Positions 1 to 7,421 of a stretch of 42,665 nt of DNA are shown piece by piece. Source of the DNA: Clostridia bacterium. Its GTDB lineage: Bacteria; Bacillota; Clostridia; Christensenellales; Aristaeellaceae. Made by a program: the position numbers and the translations under genes. The DNA lies in NCBI GenBank assembly GCA_017552615.1, contig JAFZPI010000045.1, positions 1 through 42,665 on the forward strand, given 5' to 3'. The notes below the pieces were generated by a model. It made no database searches. It was not told where the DNA came from and saw only the letters and a program-made list of their open reading frames with translations. Position 1 is the stretch's first letter. Every line of letters begins with the position of its first letter.

Positions 1-1338
1 CCTTCGGAAGCCAGCAGGCGCTCAGGTCGCACCTCTGCGTTGCCCTATCCTCCATTGCTGGCAATCCCATTCTATCATGTTTCGCTGCTGTCGTCCATTG
101 TCACAAATTCGATTGTCCTTGACACGGGGAGCACTTTAATCGCTCCGCCGGGATCCAGAAAATCCGCCGTGATTCGGGCGATGACGGAGCCGATCGAAGA
201 CTATGAACAGGATTACAACGAAAGAATGAAGCCGCAAATTCGAAAAAACCGGCAGGAGCGGGAATCACTGCAGCGGGATATCAACAGGCTGACAAAGCAG
301 CTGGAAACCAAGTATGACAAAATGACAGAACTGGAACTCCAGCATGCGCAGGACAACCTCGCGGATTTGCCGGATCTTCGTCCTCTGCAGGTCTTTACCG
401 ACGACTGCACGAGCGAATCCATGATCCGGCTGCTCCGGGAAAACGGCGGTCAGATGGCACTGATCTCCGCGGAGGGCGGTGCGTTTGACAATATCGTCGG
501 CCGGTACACCAAGAAACCAAATCTGGATGTATGGCTGAAGGGCATCTGCGGGGATACGATCCGCGTGGATCGTATCAACCGCGAACCGGACTACATCCGG
601 AATCCGGCGCTCTCCATGATCATCAGCGCACAGCCCAGCGTTCTGGGCGAGATCATGCGGGACGGAATGCTGGATGGCCGGGGATTCCTGGCCAGGTTGC
701 TGTATATCAACATCTCCGCTATCGCTGTGCCAAGGACATTTCAATCTGAACCGATTGCGGATGAAATCAAAGAACAATACCGCAATCTGATCACGGGACT
801 CCTGAATCTGCCGTCAGAGAAGCCTGTCACCCTTCATCTTGCCCCGGAGGCAGTTGTGCGCATGGAACAATTCTGCTTCGATCTGGAAACGTTTCTGCAA
901 AGAGAACACCGGGACATGCTGGAATGGGGAAGCAAATTCATAGGCCTGGTGCTGCGTATTGCGGGGTTGCTGCATGCGATTCGGAGCCCGGATAACGACA
1001 TCGGCGTCAATATGATCGAATGTGCCATCAAGATCGGCGCATATGCCTTCGCGCAGGCACAGTATGCCTATTCGGTGCTCGGAACGGATGAAGCCATTGA
1101 AAAGGCGATGCATGTGGTCACCAGATTGCGAAGAGAGAGGATATCCCATATCAATCGGTCCGATCTGTATCAAAAATGCCGGGGACGGTTCTTCCGTGAC
1201 GTGAAAGAAATGGATCCTGTACTGGCGTTGCTGGAGCAGCACGGGTATATCCGGGTTGAAGCGACGCCTTACAGCGGTATCGGCAGACCGCCAACCAGCA
1301 TGATTTATGTGAATCCGCTGGCGTATGAAGTGGGATGA
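1..1338 (+). CDS. DUF3987 (YfjI-type) primase/helicase-like protein, 5' partial
   Basis: The frame is open from base 1 to the TGA at 1336-1338, so the gene very probably starts before the window; 445 residues are visible. A P-loop-like stretch reads APPGSRKSAVI, the RKS variant common in DUF3987 proteins, and is followed by a charged helical segment. Family-type blocks follow: DDCTSESMIRLL, ISAEGGAFDNIVGRY, PNLDVWLKGICGD, MIISAQPSVL and DGRGFLARLLYI. Proteins of this family sit on plasmids and integrative elements beside primase-like or mobilization genes and are thought to help element replication; the exact activity is not established. Here mobC and a relaxase follow at once. The first 40 or so residues do not read like the usual family N-terminus, so a frameshift or a different fusion there is possible. 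The in-frame TTG at 40 is unlikely to be the true start. Confidence 0.75.
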   Translation, partial: PSEASRRSGRTSALPYPPLLAIPFYHVSLLSSIVTNSIVLDTGSTLIAPPGSRKSAVIRAMTEPIEDYEQDYNERMKPQIRKNRQERESLQRDINRLTKQLETKYDKMTELELQHAQDNLADLPDLRPLQVFTDDCTSESMIRLLRENGGQMALISAEGGAFDNIVGRYTKKPNLDVWLKGICGDTIRVDRINREPDYIRNPALSMIISAQPSVLGEIMRDGMLDGRGFLARLLYINISAIAVPRTFQSEPIADEIKEQYRNLITGLLNLPSEKPVTLHLAPEAVVRMEQFCFDLETFLQREHRDMLEWGSKFIGLVLRIAGLLHAIRSPDNDIGVNMIECAIKIGAYAFAQAQYAYSVLGTDEAIEKAMHVVTRLRRERISHINRSDLYQKCRGRFFRDVKEMDPVLALLEQHGYIRVEATPYSGIGRPPTSMIYVNPLAYEVG

Positions 1339-1406
1339 TTCCACCGGGACTTTTTTGAGTTGTTAGTGTTGTTAGGACGCATAAGCGTTTACGTGAGGAA
1401 AAGGCT

Positions 1407-1751
1407 ATGCCGACAAGAGAAAAGAAGACCGTATACTATGGCTTTAAGGCTTCCGCCACAGAGGATACTGCAATCCGATCAAAAATGCAGACAATGGGTA
1501 TCACAAACAAATCCGCATATATCCGGGCAATGGCATTGAACGGGTATGTGCTGAAACTTGATCAGCCAGCGTTTCGAAAGGCCGTGCGGCTGATCGGATA
1601 CCTGGGCAACAACGTGAATCAGATCGCGAGACGAATGCACGAAAGAGGTTCTATCTACGAAACAGAAATGGATGAAATTGTTGAAAAGCAAGACGAGATT
1701 CTGAAAACCCTGAAACAGATTCTGAGCAAACTGGATTTCTTGAATGGCTGA
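1407..1751 (+). CDS. mobC: MobC-like relaxosome accessory protein
   Basis: This 114-residue protein begins with a basic, probably ribbon-helix-helix segment (about residues 1-45). It carries the MobC core at about residues 57-80, ending in LGNNVNQIARRMHERG, followed by a C-terminal amphipathic helix. MobC proteins bind the transfer origin and help the relaxase open the DNA there. The relaxase follows about 80 bases downstream on the same strand, the usual pairing in mobilizable elements. The start at ATG 1407 is preceded by a purine-rich GAGGAAAAGG. Length and motif both fit the family. It has no rival assignment that I can see. Confidence 0.85.
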   Translation: MPTREKKTVYYGFKASATEDTAIRSKMQTMGITNKSAYIRAMALNGYVLKLDQPAFRKAVRLIGYLGNNVNQIARRMHERGSIYETEMDEIVEKQDEILKTLKQILSKLDFLNG

Positions 1752-1829
1752 AAATCCGGTAATGATCGAGGCGGCATCTTGTTCACAGCAGGCTGCCGCC
1801 TTTCAACATGCTATCGGGAGGGAAAATCA

Positions 1830-3233
1830 TTGGCGACCACAAGAATCATGTCCATACATATCGGGAAAGGGAAAACAGCAAAGCAATGCATCACGGAGCG
1901 TCTGGATTACATAATGAATCCGGAAAAGACAGACGGCGGCATGCTTGTATCTTCCTTTGCCTGTGCTCCGCCGACCGCTGCGGATGAATTCCTGCTCTAT
2001 CGCAGTGAATACCAAACCAATACCGGCCGTTCAAGCGCAAATGAAGTGATAGCCTATCATATTCGCCAGGCTTTCAAGCCAGGAGAGATCACGCCGGAAG
2101 AAGCGAACGCAGTTGGAAGAGAATTGGCCGGGCGAATCACGGAGAACCGCCATGCCTATGTCGTTGCAACCCATATTGATAAACAGCATGTTCACAATCA
2201 CATTATCTTCTGCTCTACCGATCTGGAATGCCGGCACAAGTTCCGAGATGCAAAGCGATCAGGCAAGGATATTGCACAGATCAGCGACGAAATCTGCAGG
2301 AAACACGAGCTATCGATTATACAGAATCCTCGGGAAAAATCACTGACCCATGACAAATGGCAGGGTAATCAACGAAAAACAACGCATCGGGACACCCTGC
2401 GCATGATGATTGACGCTGTGCTCCGGCTCGAGCCGGACGGATTTGACGCGCTGATGCAGATGCTGAAAGACGCTGGATGTCTTATTCGACGCGGATCACG
2501 TGTCAGTATCAGACCGCCGGGTGGAGAACGGTTTATCCGGCTTGACAGCCTTGGCCCGGAGTATGATGAACAATCGCTGTGCCGTGTGCTTGCCGGTGAT
2601 CATGTGCACATTCCCAGAATTCCAAGGAGTGATTACACCCGCGATCAGGTGAAACAACTGATCGATCTTGAAAAGAGGCTTCTTGCCGGAAAGGGAAAAG
2701 GTTATGAAGTCTGGGCACAGCGTCACAATCTTGACGCGAAAGCACAGTCTGTCATTTTTCTGAAAGAAAACAATATCGGTTCCATGGATGAACTTGAAAA
2801 AAGGATTCAGACATTGCTGGCAGAGAAAAGCCGGATGAACGCCTCGATCCGCGAAAAGCGAAACCGGATGAAAGAGATTAACGAACAGCGAAGAGCAATC
2901 CGTGATTACAGTCGAACAAAAGAGATATACACACAATACCGGGAGTCCGGCTGGTCATCAGAATTCTACGCTGACCATCGGGAAGAAATTGAAAAACACA
3001 AAAAGGCGCAGGCAGTCTACACCCGCTGTGGCGGGAACTTACCGGCGCTGAAAGAACTGACCGCTGATTATTCTGATCTGCGCAATCAGGTTAGTGGAGA
3101 GAAAGCTTCACTGGATAAGCTGAAACAGGAGATTACCAACCTGAAGCATGTCAGGCACAACTGTAATTTGATCATGCGTGATACCGCACCTGAGAGAAGG
3201 AAACAGCAGCGGACATATCATGAAGATCGATGA
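1830..3233 (+). CDS. mobA: HUH relaxase / mobilization nuclease (MOBP-like)
   Basis: The relaxase nicks one strand at the transfer origin and pilots it into the recipient cell. The N-terminus reads MATTRIMSIHIGKGKT, with a candidate catalytic tyrosine at residue 27 (LDYIMNPEKT). The metal-binding histidine motif is HVHNH at residues 120-124, within HVHNHIIF. The C-terminal third is a long charged coiled coil (about 320-450), usual for these proteins. I chose the TTG at 1830, giving 467 residues: GGGAGGG lies 8 bases upstream and the family N-terminus begins exactly there. An in-frame TTG at 1779 would add 17 unlike residues and lacks a ribosome site. It follows mobC closely. No coupling protein or type IV secretion genes are visible, so transfer probably relies on a helper element. 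Confidence 0.87.
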   Translation: MATTRIMSIHIGKGKTAKQCITERLDYIMNPEKTDGGMLVSSFACAPPTAADEFLLYRSEYQTNTGRSSANEVIAYHIRQAFKPGEITPEEANAVGRELAGRITENRHAYVVATHIDKQHVHNHIIFCSTDLECRHKFRDAKRSGKDIAQISDEICRKHELSIIQNPREKSLTHDKWQGNQRKTTHRDTLRMMIDAVLRLEPDGFDALMQMLKDAGCLIRRGSRVSIRPPGGERFIRLDSLGPEYDEQSLCRVLAGDHVHIPRIPRSDYTRDQVKQLIDLEKRLLAGKGKGYEVWAQRHNLDAKAQSVIFLKENNIGSMDELEKRIQTLLAEKSRMNASIREKRNRMKEINEQRRAIRDYSRTKEIYTQYRESGWSSEFYADHREEIEKHKKAQAVYTRCGGNLPALKELTADYSDLRNQVSGEKASLDKLKQEITNLKHVRHNCNLIMRDTAPERRKQQRTYHEDR

Positions 3234-3659
3234 ATCCGTACCCGGTTTCCGGGTCAGATGATCTACAGCGAATGAATGATTCATATCAGTGATTATCATT
3301 GACACCGGCCGCCGGATCGAATTGGCCAACCGTACCTTTACAATCACAGCGCTTGCGCTGGTCATAAGGGGTTTGGGGGACACTCCCCCAACAAGCAAAA
3401 TGCAAATGGTTTAACCTTTGCCCTGCTTGCTACTTTTGTATCGGTAGAGGTGCCCAATGTTCCGGAATGCACTACCTACCTGTTTGAAATAACGCATCTT
3501 TCAATTATCGTGCGGGCTGATCCTCTGCGCGTTCACATAAAGCTGCCCTATGTCATGCTGTCGCGAAGCATGATCCGAACATAGGGCAGCACTTTTCTTC
3601 CTGTCTGTGTGATCGGACACACAGCAGTTGCATCAATCATTTCAGCAACAGGAGGAGAA
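3234..3659. other. Non-coding stretch between relaxase and CHC2 gene
   Basis: About 425 bases hold no convincing gene. The stretch contains two tight hairpins close together (see 3347-3391). A 41-codon frame from GTG 3289 to TAA 3414 runs through the hairpins but has no ribosome site. The last 50 bases carry the ribosome site of the CHC2 gene (AGGAGGAG just before ATG 3660). The place, beside a relaxase gene, makes it a candidate for the transfer origin. Confidence 0.4.
3347..3391. repeat. Paired hairpins, candidate oriT-like structure
   Basis: Two perfect inverted repeats are seen. The first is CAGCGC-TT-GCGCTG at 3347-3360. The second, TTGGGGGA-CAC-TCCCCCAA at 3373-3391, has an 8-bp stem and a 3-base loop. 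Neither is followed by a T-run, so simple terminators are unlikely. Transfer origins commonly carry such hairpins near the nick site; no nick consensus could be assigned. Confidence 0.4.
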
Positions 3660-4283
3660 ATGGGTTCACTTTTCAAACAAGTCAAGTTCCAGATCACCAC
3701 ACGACAAGCTGCGGAACAATATGGTGTCCCTTTCAGCCACAATGGAATGGCATGCTGTATCTTTCATGATGACCGACATCCATCGATGAAAGTTGACGAG
3801 CGGTTCTACTGCTTTTCCTGCCATGCTACAGGCGATGTGATTGATTTCACTGCCAAGTTGTTTGGCCTCACATTATGGGAAGCAGCAAAAAAGCTGGCAA
3901 ATGACTTTGGCATTCAGCCACTGACACCGGGACAAAGTATGCCGATAACAGAAGCACCCACAGCTTGTTCGGAACGAAAAGAAGAGCAACGATTTCTCGG
4001 ATTGCTCGTCGATTATGAGCAGCTCCTGAAAGAATGGAGGAGGAAATGGGATTCGGCTTCACCGGCCGTTGAAATATGGGATGAACGGTTTGTTCAGGCA
4101 GTAAAGCAGCTTGGGCCTGTAGACTATGCCATTGACTGCTTGTTTTCAGCGGATTCGGACGAGCGAAAAGGAATGGTTGATTCTATCAAGAGAACAGGTA
4201 TCGCAACGGAAATCGAAGCAATCCTGAACGGAACAATATCGGATATATCAAACATATCGTATGAATTGCTGATGAGTGTCTGA
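3660..4283 (+). CDS. CHC2 zinc-finger (primase-type) protein
   Basis: This 207-residue protein has a CHC2 zinc finger like that at the N-terminus of DnaG primases: C33-x2-H36 and C51-x2-C54, with FHDDRHPS and YCFSCHATGDVIDF around them. A helical region (LTLWEAAKKLANDFGI) follows, and then a C-terminal half I do not recognise. No TOPRIM or polymerase domain is present, so it is a short DNA-binding relative, as often found on integrative elements. The start is ATG 3660 with AGGAGGAG four bases before; an upstream in-frame GTG at 3609 lacks such a site. It lies between relaxase and xis and probably serves element DNA processing or replication. Confidence 0.78.
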   Translation: MGSLFKQVKFQITTRQAAEQYGVPFSHNGMACCIFHDDRHPSMKVDERFYCFSCHATGDVIDFTAKLFGLTLWEAAKKLANDFGIQPLTPGQSMPITEAPTACSERKEEQRFLGLLVDYEQLLKEWRRKWDSASPAVEIWDERFVQAVKQLGPVDYAIDCLFSADSDERKGMVDSIKRTGIATEIEAILNGTISDISNISYELLMSV

Positions 4284-4340
4284 ACAGGATAATAGAAGAA
4301 AACTGAAGTTTTACACTTTAAAGTACGAAAGGAGATTGAC

Positions 4341-4670
4341 ATGGCCAATTCCGTCCTCTATACTAAAGAACAGGTTCTCCGGATTGTGGAAGAAGCATTT
4401 CGCAAAATGGACGAAACCCCGGCTCTACAGCAGGAGCCGTTGAACCTTGACAACGATATGCCGCAAAAAACTTCGCCTGAAAACACGAAAGTCACACTGA
4501 CAGTCGCAGAGGCTGCAGAGGTGGTCGGGATTTCCAAACCGAAGATGTACGAGCTCGTCCGCGCAGGGAAGTTCCGCATCGTCAAGATCGGAAAGAAGAT
4601 CCTGATCTCCCGGCAGTCGCTGATGGACTGGCTGAAGAAAGGAGACTCCTATGGCAAGGAAACGTGCTAA
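4341..4670 (+). CDS. xis: Excisionase-family helix-turn-helix protein
   Basis: The protein has 109 residues. The C-terminal half (about 50-105) is a MerR/excisionase-type winged helix with the pattern LTVAEAAEVVGISKPKMYEL, followed by a basic wing and SRQSLMDWL. The N-terminal 45 residues are acidic and variable. Excisionases bind near the attachment site and tilt the integrase toward excision. It overlaps the integrase start by 20 bases, a translational coupling often seen in such pairs. AAAGGAG precedes ATG 4341 closely. The family assignment is solid; the role in excision is inferred from the neighbour. Confidence 0.85.
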   Translation: MANSVLYTKEQVLRIVEEAFRKMDETPALQQEPLNLDNDMPQKTSPENTKVTLTVAEAAEVVGISKPKMYELVRAGKFRIVKIGKKILISRQSLMDWLKKGDSYGKETC

Positions 4671-5859
4671 CGGCGAAGGATCTATCAGAAAAAGAAGCAA
4701 CAGCTGCTGGGAAGCGAGGATCACAATTGGAGTCAATCCGGAAACCAGAAAGCTGATCAGCAAGAGCGTTTACGGCAAAACCCAGAGGGAAGTCCGGGAA
4801 AAGATGAAAGCGTTGGAAGAGAAGAAGGAGCCGAAGGGCAGCGTGTATGTTGCCCTTAGCTCCGATGCTCCGACAGATGCTGAGCAGTCGGCCGGACCGA
4901 AGGAAATGACTGTCGGTGAATGGCTGGATACCTGGCTGAAAGAGTACCTGGCCGATGTGAAGCAAGGAACGATCATCCATTACGAATCTGTTGTCAGGCT
5001 TTTCCTGAAGCCGGAGTTCGGAGATGTTCCCCTCAGCCAGCTCCGTACACCCATGGTGCAAAAACTCTATAACCGACTCCGCGAAGAGAAGCGAAGCCCG
5101 AAGTACATCAAAAACATCCACGGTATTCTGCACCGGGCATTGGAGATGGCGGTACGTCTTGAATATATGATGCGGAATCCGACTACCGCCTGTGTGATCC
5201 CAAGGGTTGTGGAAAAGAAAGTCACACCGCTGGACGCACCGGATCAGAAAAAGCTGTTTGAGGTTTTGCGGGGTGAAGAATTCGAGGCCTTGTTCATGAC
5301 AGACATCTTTACCGGACTGCGTTCGGGAGAGCTGATCGGACTGACCTGGGATTGTGTGGATTTCGATCACGGAATCATCCGCGTGGAAAAACAGCTGTGT
5401 CAGGTCCGGCAGAAAGGACTTCAATTCTATTTCGGGACACTGAAGAATGGGAAAACGAGAATCATTGAACCGGCGCCTTTCGTGATGGAAATCCTGAAAA
5501 AGCATCGGGCTGAACAGGAACGGCGGAAGAAGAATGCCGGTGATTTCTGGAATGAAGGAGAGTTCCCCAATCTGGTTTTCACCCACGCGGACGGCAGTCA
5601 TCTGAATCAGTGGTTTGTCTGCCGCACATTTCAATCATATCTGGTAAAGGCAGGACTCCCGCACCATCGGATGCACGATCTGAGGCACACGTTTGCAGTC
5701 AACAGCATCATGGCCGGGGATGACATCAAAACGATTCAGGAAAACATGGGCCACTATTCCGCAGCGTTCACCCTGGACCGTTATGGTCATGTGACGGACA
5801 CCATGCGTCATCAATCATCCAACAGGATGCAGGCCTTCATACGGGATTTGACCTCCTGA
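4651..5859 (+). CDS. int: Tyrosine recombinase / integrase
   Basis: The 402-residue protein has the full three-part architecture: an N-terminal arm-binding domain (about 1-60, GEGSIRKR and WEARITIG), a core-binding SAM-like domain (about 85-185) and a catalytic domain. Catalytic residues are visible: R224 in TGLRSGEL, K265 or K268 in the beta-hairpin, H342 and R345 in HDLRH, H368 in GHYS, and nucleophile Y378 in DRYGH. It integrates and excises the mobile element. GGAGACTCC precedes ATG 4651 within xis. The gene stops just before a row of TTGGGTR repeats and a tRNA-like 3' end, the standard place for the attachment site. Confidence 0.92.
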   Translation: MARKRANGEGSIRKRSNSCWEARITIGVNPETRKLISKSVYGKTQREVREKMKALEEKKEPKGSVYVALSSDAPTDAEQSAGPKEMTVGEWLDTWLKEYLADVKQGTIIHYESVVRLFLKPEFGDVPLSQLRTPMVQKLYNRLREEKRSPKYIKNIHGILHRALEMAVRLEYMMRNPTTACVIPRVVEKKVTPLDAPDQKKLFEVLRGEEFEALFMTDIFTGLRSGELIGLTWDCVDFDHGIIRVEKQLCQVRQKGLQFYFGTLKNGKTRIIEPAPFVMEILKKHRAEQERRKKNAGDFWNEGEFPNLVFTHADGSHLNQWFVCRTFQSYLVKAGLPHHRMHDLRHTFAVNSIMAGDDIKTIQENMGHYSAAFTLDRYGHVTDTMRHQSSNRMQAFIRDLTS

Positions 5860-5867
5860 CGGACGCT

Positions 5868-5904
5868 TTGGGTACTACTTGGGTATGGTTTGGGTATTTG
5901 GGTG
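5868..5904 (+). repeat. Phased TTGGGTR repeats, likely integrase arm-binding sites
   Basis: TTGGGTA occurs at 5868, 5879 and 5890 (exact 11-bp steps), followed by TTGGGTG at 5898. Two related TTGGGGTA words lie at 6074 and 6086. Tyrosine integrases bind short direct repeats flanking the crossover core through their N-terminal domain. Position directly behind int supports that reading. Confidence 0.55.
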
Positions 5905-5916
5905 CGGGCAAAATGA

Positions 5917-5943
5917 AAGAACCCTTGATTTACAAGGGTTCTT
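5917..5943 (-). terminator. 11-bp stem hairpin, terminator reading leftward
   Basis: AAGAACCCTTG (5917-5927) and CAAGGGTTCTT (5933-5943) form a perfect 11-bp stem with a 5-base loop. On the minus strand it is followed by TTTCATTTTG, a plausible T-rich tail. It comes directly after the tRNA-like 3' end on that strand, the normal order for a tRNA gene and its terminator. Confidence 0.55.
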
Positions 5944-5947
5944 GGAG

Positions 5948-5967
5948 TGGTCGCAACAGGACTCGAA
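5948..5967 (-). other. Candidate attachment core (tRNA 3'-end remnant)
   Basis: Read on the minus strand this is TTCGAGTCCTGTTGCGACCA: a T-loop TTCGAGT, the 3' T-stem half, seven acceptor-stem bases and the final discriminator A. The bases upstream on that strand do not pair to complete a T-arm, so only the 3' end is present. Integrative elements commonly carry exactly such a piece as their core site. The exact crossover point cannot be set. Confidence 0.5.
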
Positions 5968-6164
5968 GAGATACTTGGCGTGTTTCCGGCGATCAACGGC
6001 GACCAAAAACGTAGGATTTACAAGGGCTCACAGACAATGGTGAAAAACGAAAAACAACTTCAAACAACCCGGGTTGGGGTATGAATTGGGGTACGGCTGC
6101 CAAGCTGCTTTGCGCCTCTTTCGGTCTGATTCTCAGAAATAACAGTGCTGAAAGGGATGAGAAA

Positions 6165-6413
6165 ATGGGTATTTATTGTGCATTCTACGACATGGATGAC
6201 AACAAGGTGTGGGTATGGCAATCGGACCGGAACATTGTTGCGATTGACTGCACCGCGGTTGAAAACGCAGTGGCCGAAAACCTGTATCAAAAATCGGAAT
6301 TGGACTATTTGATTTGGAACGACCCGATAGCTTATGCGGAGCTGGTCCTGAATGGTGACCCGGAGAAATATCTGCGGGAAGTTACTGTGTGCAGAGCTGA
6401 AGAACTCAAGTAG
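6165..6413 (+). CDS. Small hypothetical protein, element-borne type
   Basis: This 82-residue protein begins MGIYCAFYDMDDNKVWVW and contains the run ELDYLIWNDPIAYAELVLNG near its end. I recall similar small acidic proteins (DUF6061-like) on Clostridial integrative elements, but this is from memory and unproven. GAAAGGGATG precedes ATG 6165; an in-frame ATG at 6081 has no ribosome site. It lies just outside the proposed attachment core and is followed by a strong terminator. Composition is closer to the element than to the GC-rich genes beyond 6558. No function can be given. Confidence 0.55.
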   Translation: MGIYCAFYDMDDNKVWVWQSDRNIVAIDCTAVENAVAENLYQKSELDYLIWNDPIAYAELVLNGDPEKYLREVTVCRAEELK

Positions 6414-6447
6414 CCCTCTGTTATCACAAAGCGTTGCTGAACAAGCC

Positions 6448-6485
6448 GAGGTTTGTCCGGGATTTACGGATAAGCCTCACTTTTT
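6448..6485 (+). terminator. Rho-independent terminator after the small gene
   Basis: GAGGTTTGTCCG (6448-6459) pairs with CGGATAAGCCTC (6467-6478) over 12 bp with two G-U pairs and a 7-base loop. A run of five T begins at 6481. Confidence 0.8.
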
Positions 6486-6557
6486 GTTTGTCGGAAGTAA
6501 GCTTTTCTTACCGTGTGAACGTACCGTCTGCGACACATTCACCGAGCATCGCTGCGC

Positions 6558-7370
6558 TCAGTTTAAATACCCATCCCGCGCCCTGATCCCGAACCGCTTC
6601 TCCAGCAGGTGCATCTGCTCGTCGGTGATGGTGTTGATCCGGGGCAGGTGGGCGATCTTCATGTAAATCTCGGCGGCCTTCTCGGCGGTCTCGATCAGGC
6701 CGAAGGTCTCGTCCAGATCCTTGCCGGCGCCGTAGATGCCGTGCTGGGCCCAGACCACCAGGCGGGCGGTGGCCATCTTCTCGGCCGTGGCCTCGCCGAT
6801 CTCGTTGGTACCGCAGAGCATCCAGGGCAGAACGTTCACGCCCTCCGGGAAGACCACGATGCACTCCGTGCACATCTGCCACAGCGTGCGGGTGAATTCG
6901 CGCTCGTCCAGGGTGTGGACATAGGTCATGGCCAGCAGGTTGGCCGGGTGGCAATGCATGACGACCCGGTTCTTCGGGTCCACCTTCAGGCGCGCCACAT
7001 GGCTCATCATGTGAGCGGGGAACTCGCTGGTGAACTGCCCGCCATCGGTGTAGCCCCATAGCAGGTCCGCCTGCTGTCCCTGCTTTTTCAGGCGGACGAC
7101 GCCGAGGTTCACCTCCGGGGCGACCTGCACGTTCTTGAAGTACTTGCCCGTGCCGGTGACGAGGAAAAGCTTTCCGTCCAGTTCCGGGGCGGTGAAGCCC
7201 GTGGGGATCGTGCGCAGGACGGCGTTCAGGTCCAGGTACTCGCGGACTTCATCTTCGTCCAGCATCAGGGAGATATTGCCGCCGTTGCGCTCGTCCCAGC
7301 CGTGGGCGTACATATTCGTTGCGGTTCGGATCATTTCCACCATGAAGGGGGCCGTCAAAATGTCTTTCAT
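6558..7370 (-). CDS. rhaD: Rhamnulose-1-phosphate aldolase
   Basis: RhaD splits L-rhamnulose 1-phosphate into dihydroxyacetone phosphate and L-lactaldehyde in the cytoplasm. The 270 residues match the E. coli enzyme closely in length (274). Zinc ligands are seen as H139 and H141 (HCHPAN) and H210 (AQHG), with catalytic E116 in SEFPAH; all lie within two positions of the E. coli numbering. The N-terminal segment HGWDERNGGNIS is the class II aldolase substrate loop. I chose ATG at 7370, after AAAGGA; an upstream in-frame ATG at 7409 would only translate a hairpin repeat. It is the third gene of the rhaB-isomerase-rhaD operon. The fate of lactaldehyde is not covered in this window. Confidence 0.95.
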   Translation of the reverse strand: MKDILTAPFMVEMIRTATNMYAHGWDERNGGNISLMLDEDEVREYLDLNAVLRTIPTGFTAPELDGKLFLVTGTGKYFKNVQVAPEVNLGVVRLKKQGQQADLLWGYTDGGQFTSEFPAHMMSHVARLKVDPKNRVVMHCHPANLLAMTYVHTLDEREFTRTLWQMCTECIVVFPEGVNVLPWMLCGTNEIGEATAEKMATARLVVWAQHGIYGAGKDLDETFGLIETAEKAAEIYMKIAHLPRINTITDEQMHLLEKRFGIRARDGYLN

Positions 7371-7380
7371 TGTGTTTCCT

Positions 7381-7419
7381 TTCCGTGGGGGCTTTCCGGT
7401 CGCCCCCACACCCCTTCGG
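7381..7419 (-). repeat. Intercistronic hairpin repeat, copy 1
   Basis: This 39-bp unit lies between the isomerase stop and the rhaD ribosome site. It contains an 8-bp stem, GTGGGGGC (7385-7392) and GCCCCCAC (7402-7409), around a 9-base loop. It is identical to copy 2 at 8859-8897 except for two bases, which are pairing partners (T-A here, C-G there). Confidence 0.85.
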
Positions 7420-7421
7420 GC

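Noticed and set aside
3289-3414. 41-codon frame through the hairpins after the relaxase
   Set aside because: No ribosome site, GTG start, and the hairpins explain the conserved-looking part better.
5948-6005. TGGTCGC and GCGACCA inverted pair resembling a tRNA acceptor stem around the tRNA-like 3' end
   Set aside because: Only 58 bases lie between the ends, the T-arm does not pair and no anticodon or D-arm can be folded, so it is not a tRNA gene.
6455-6498. GTCCGGGATTT and GTCGGAAGT words near the terminator at 6448
   Set aside because: They are not 21 bp apart, the first is part of a terminator stem, and no gene on that strand follows.
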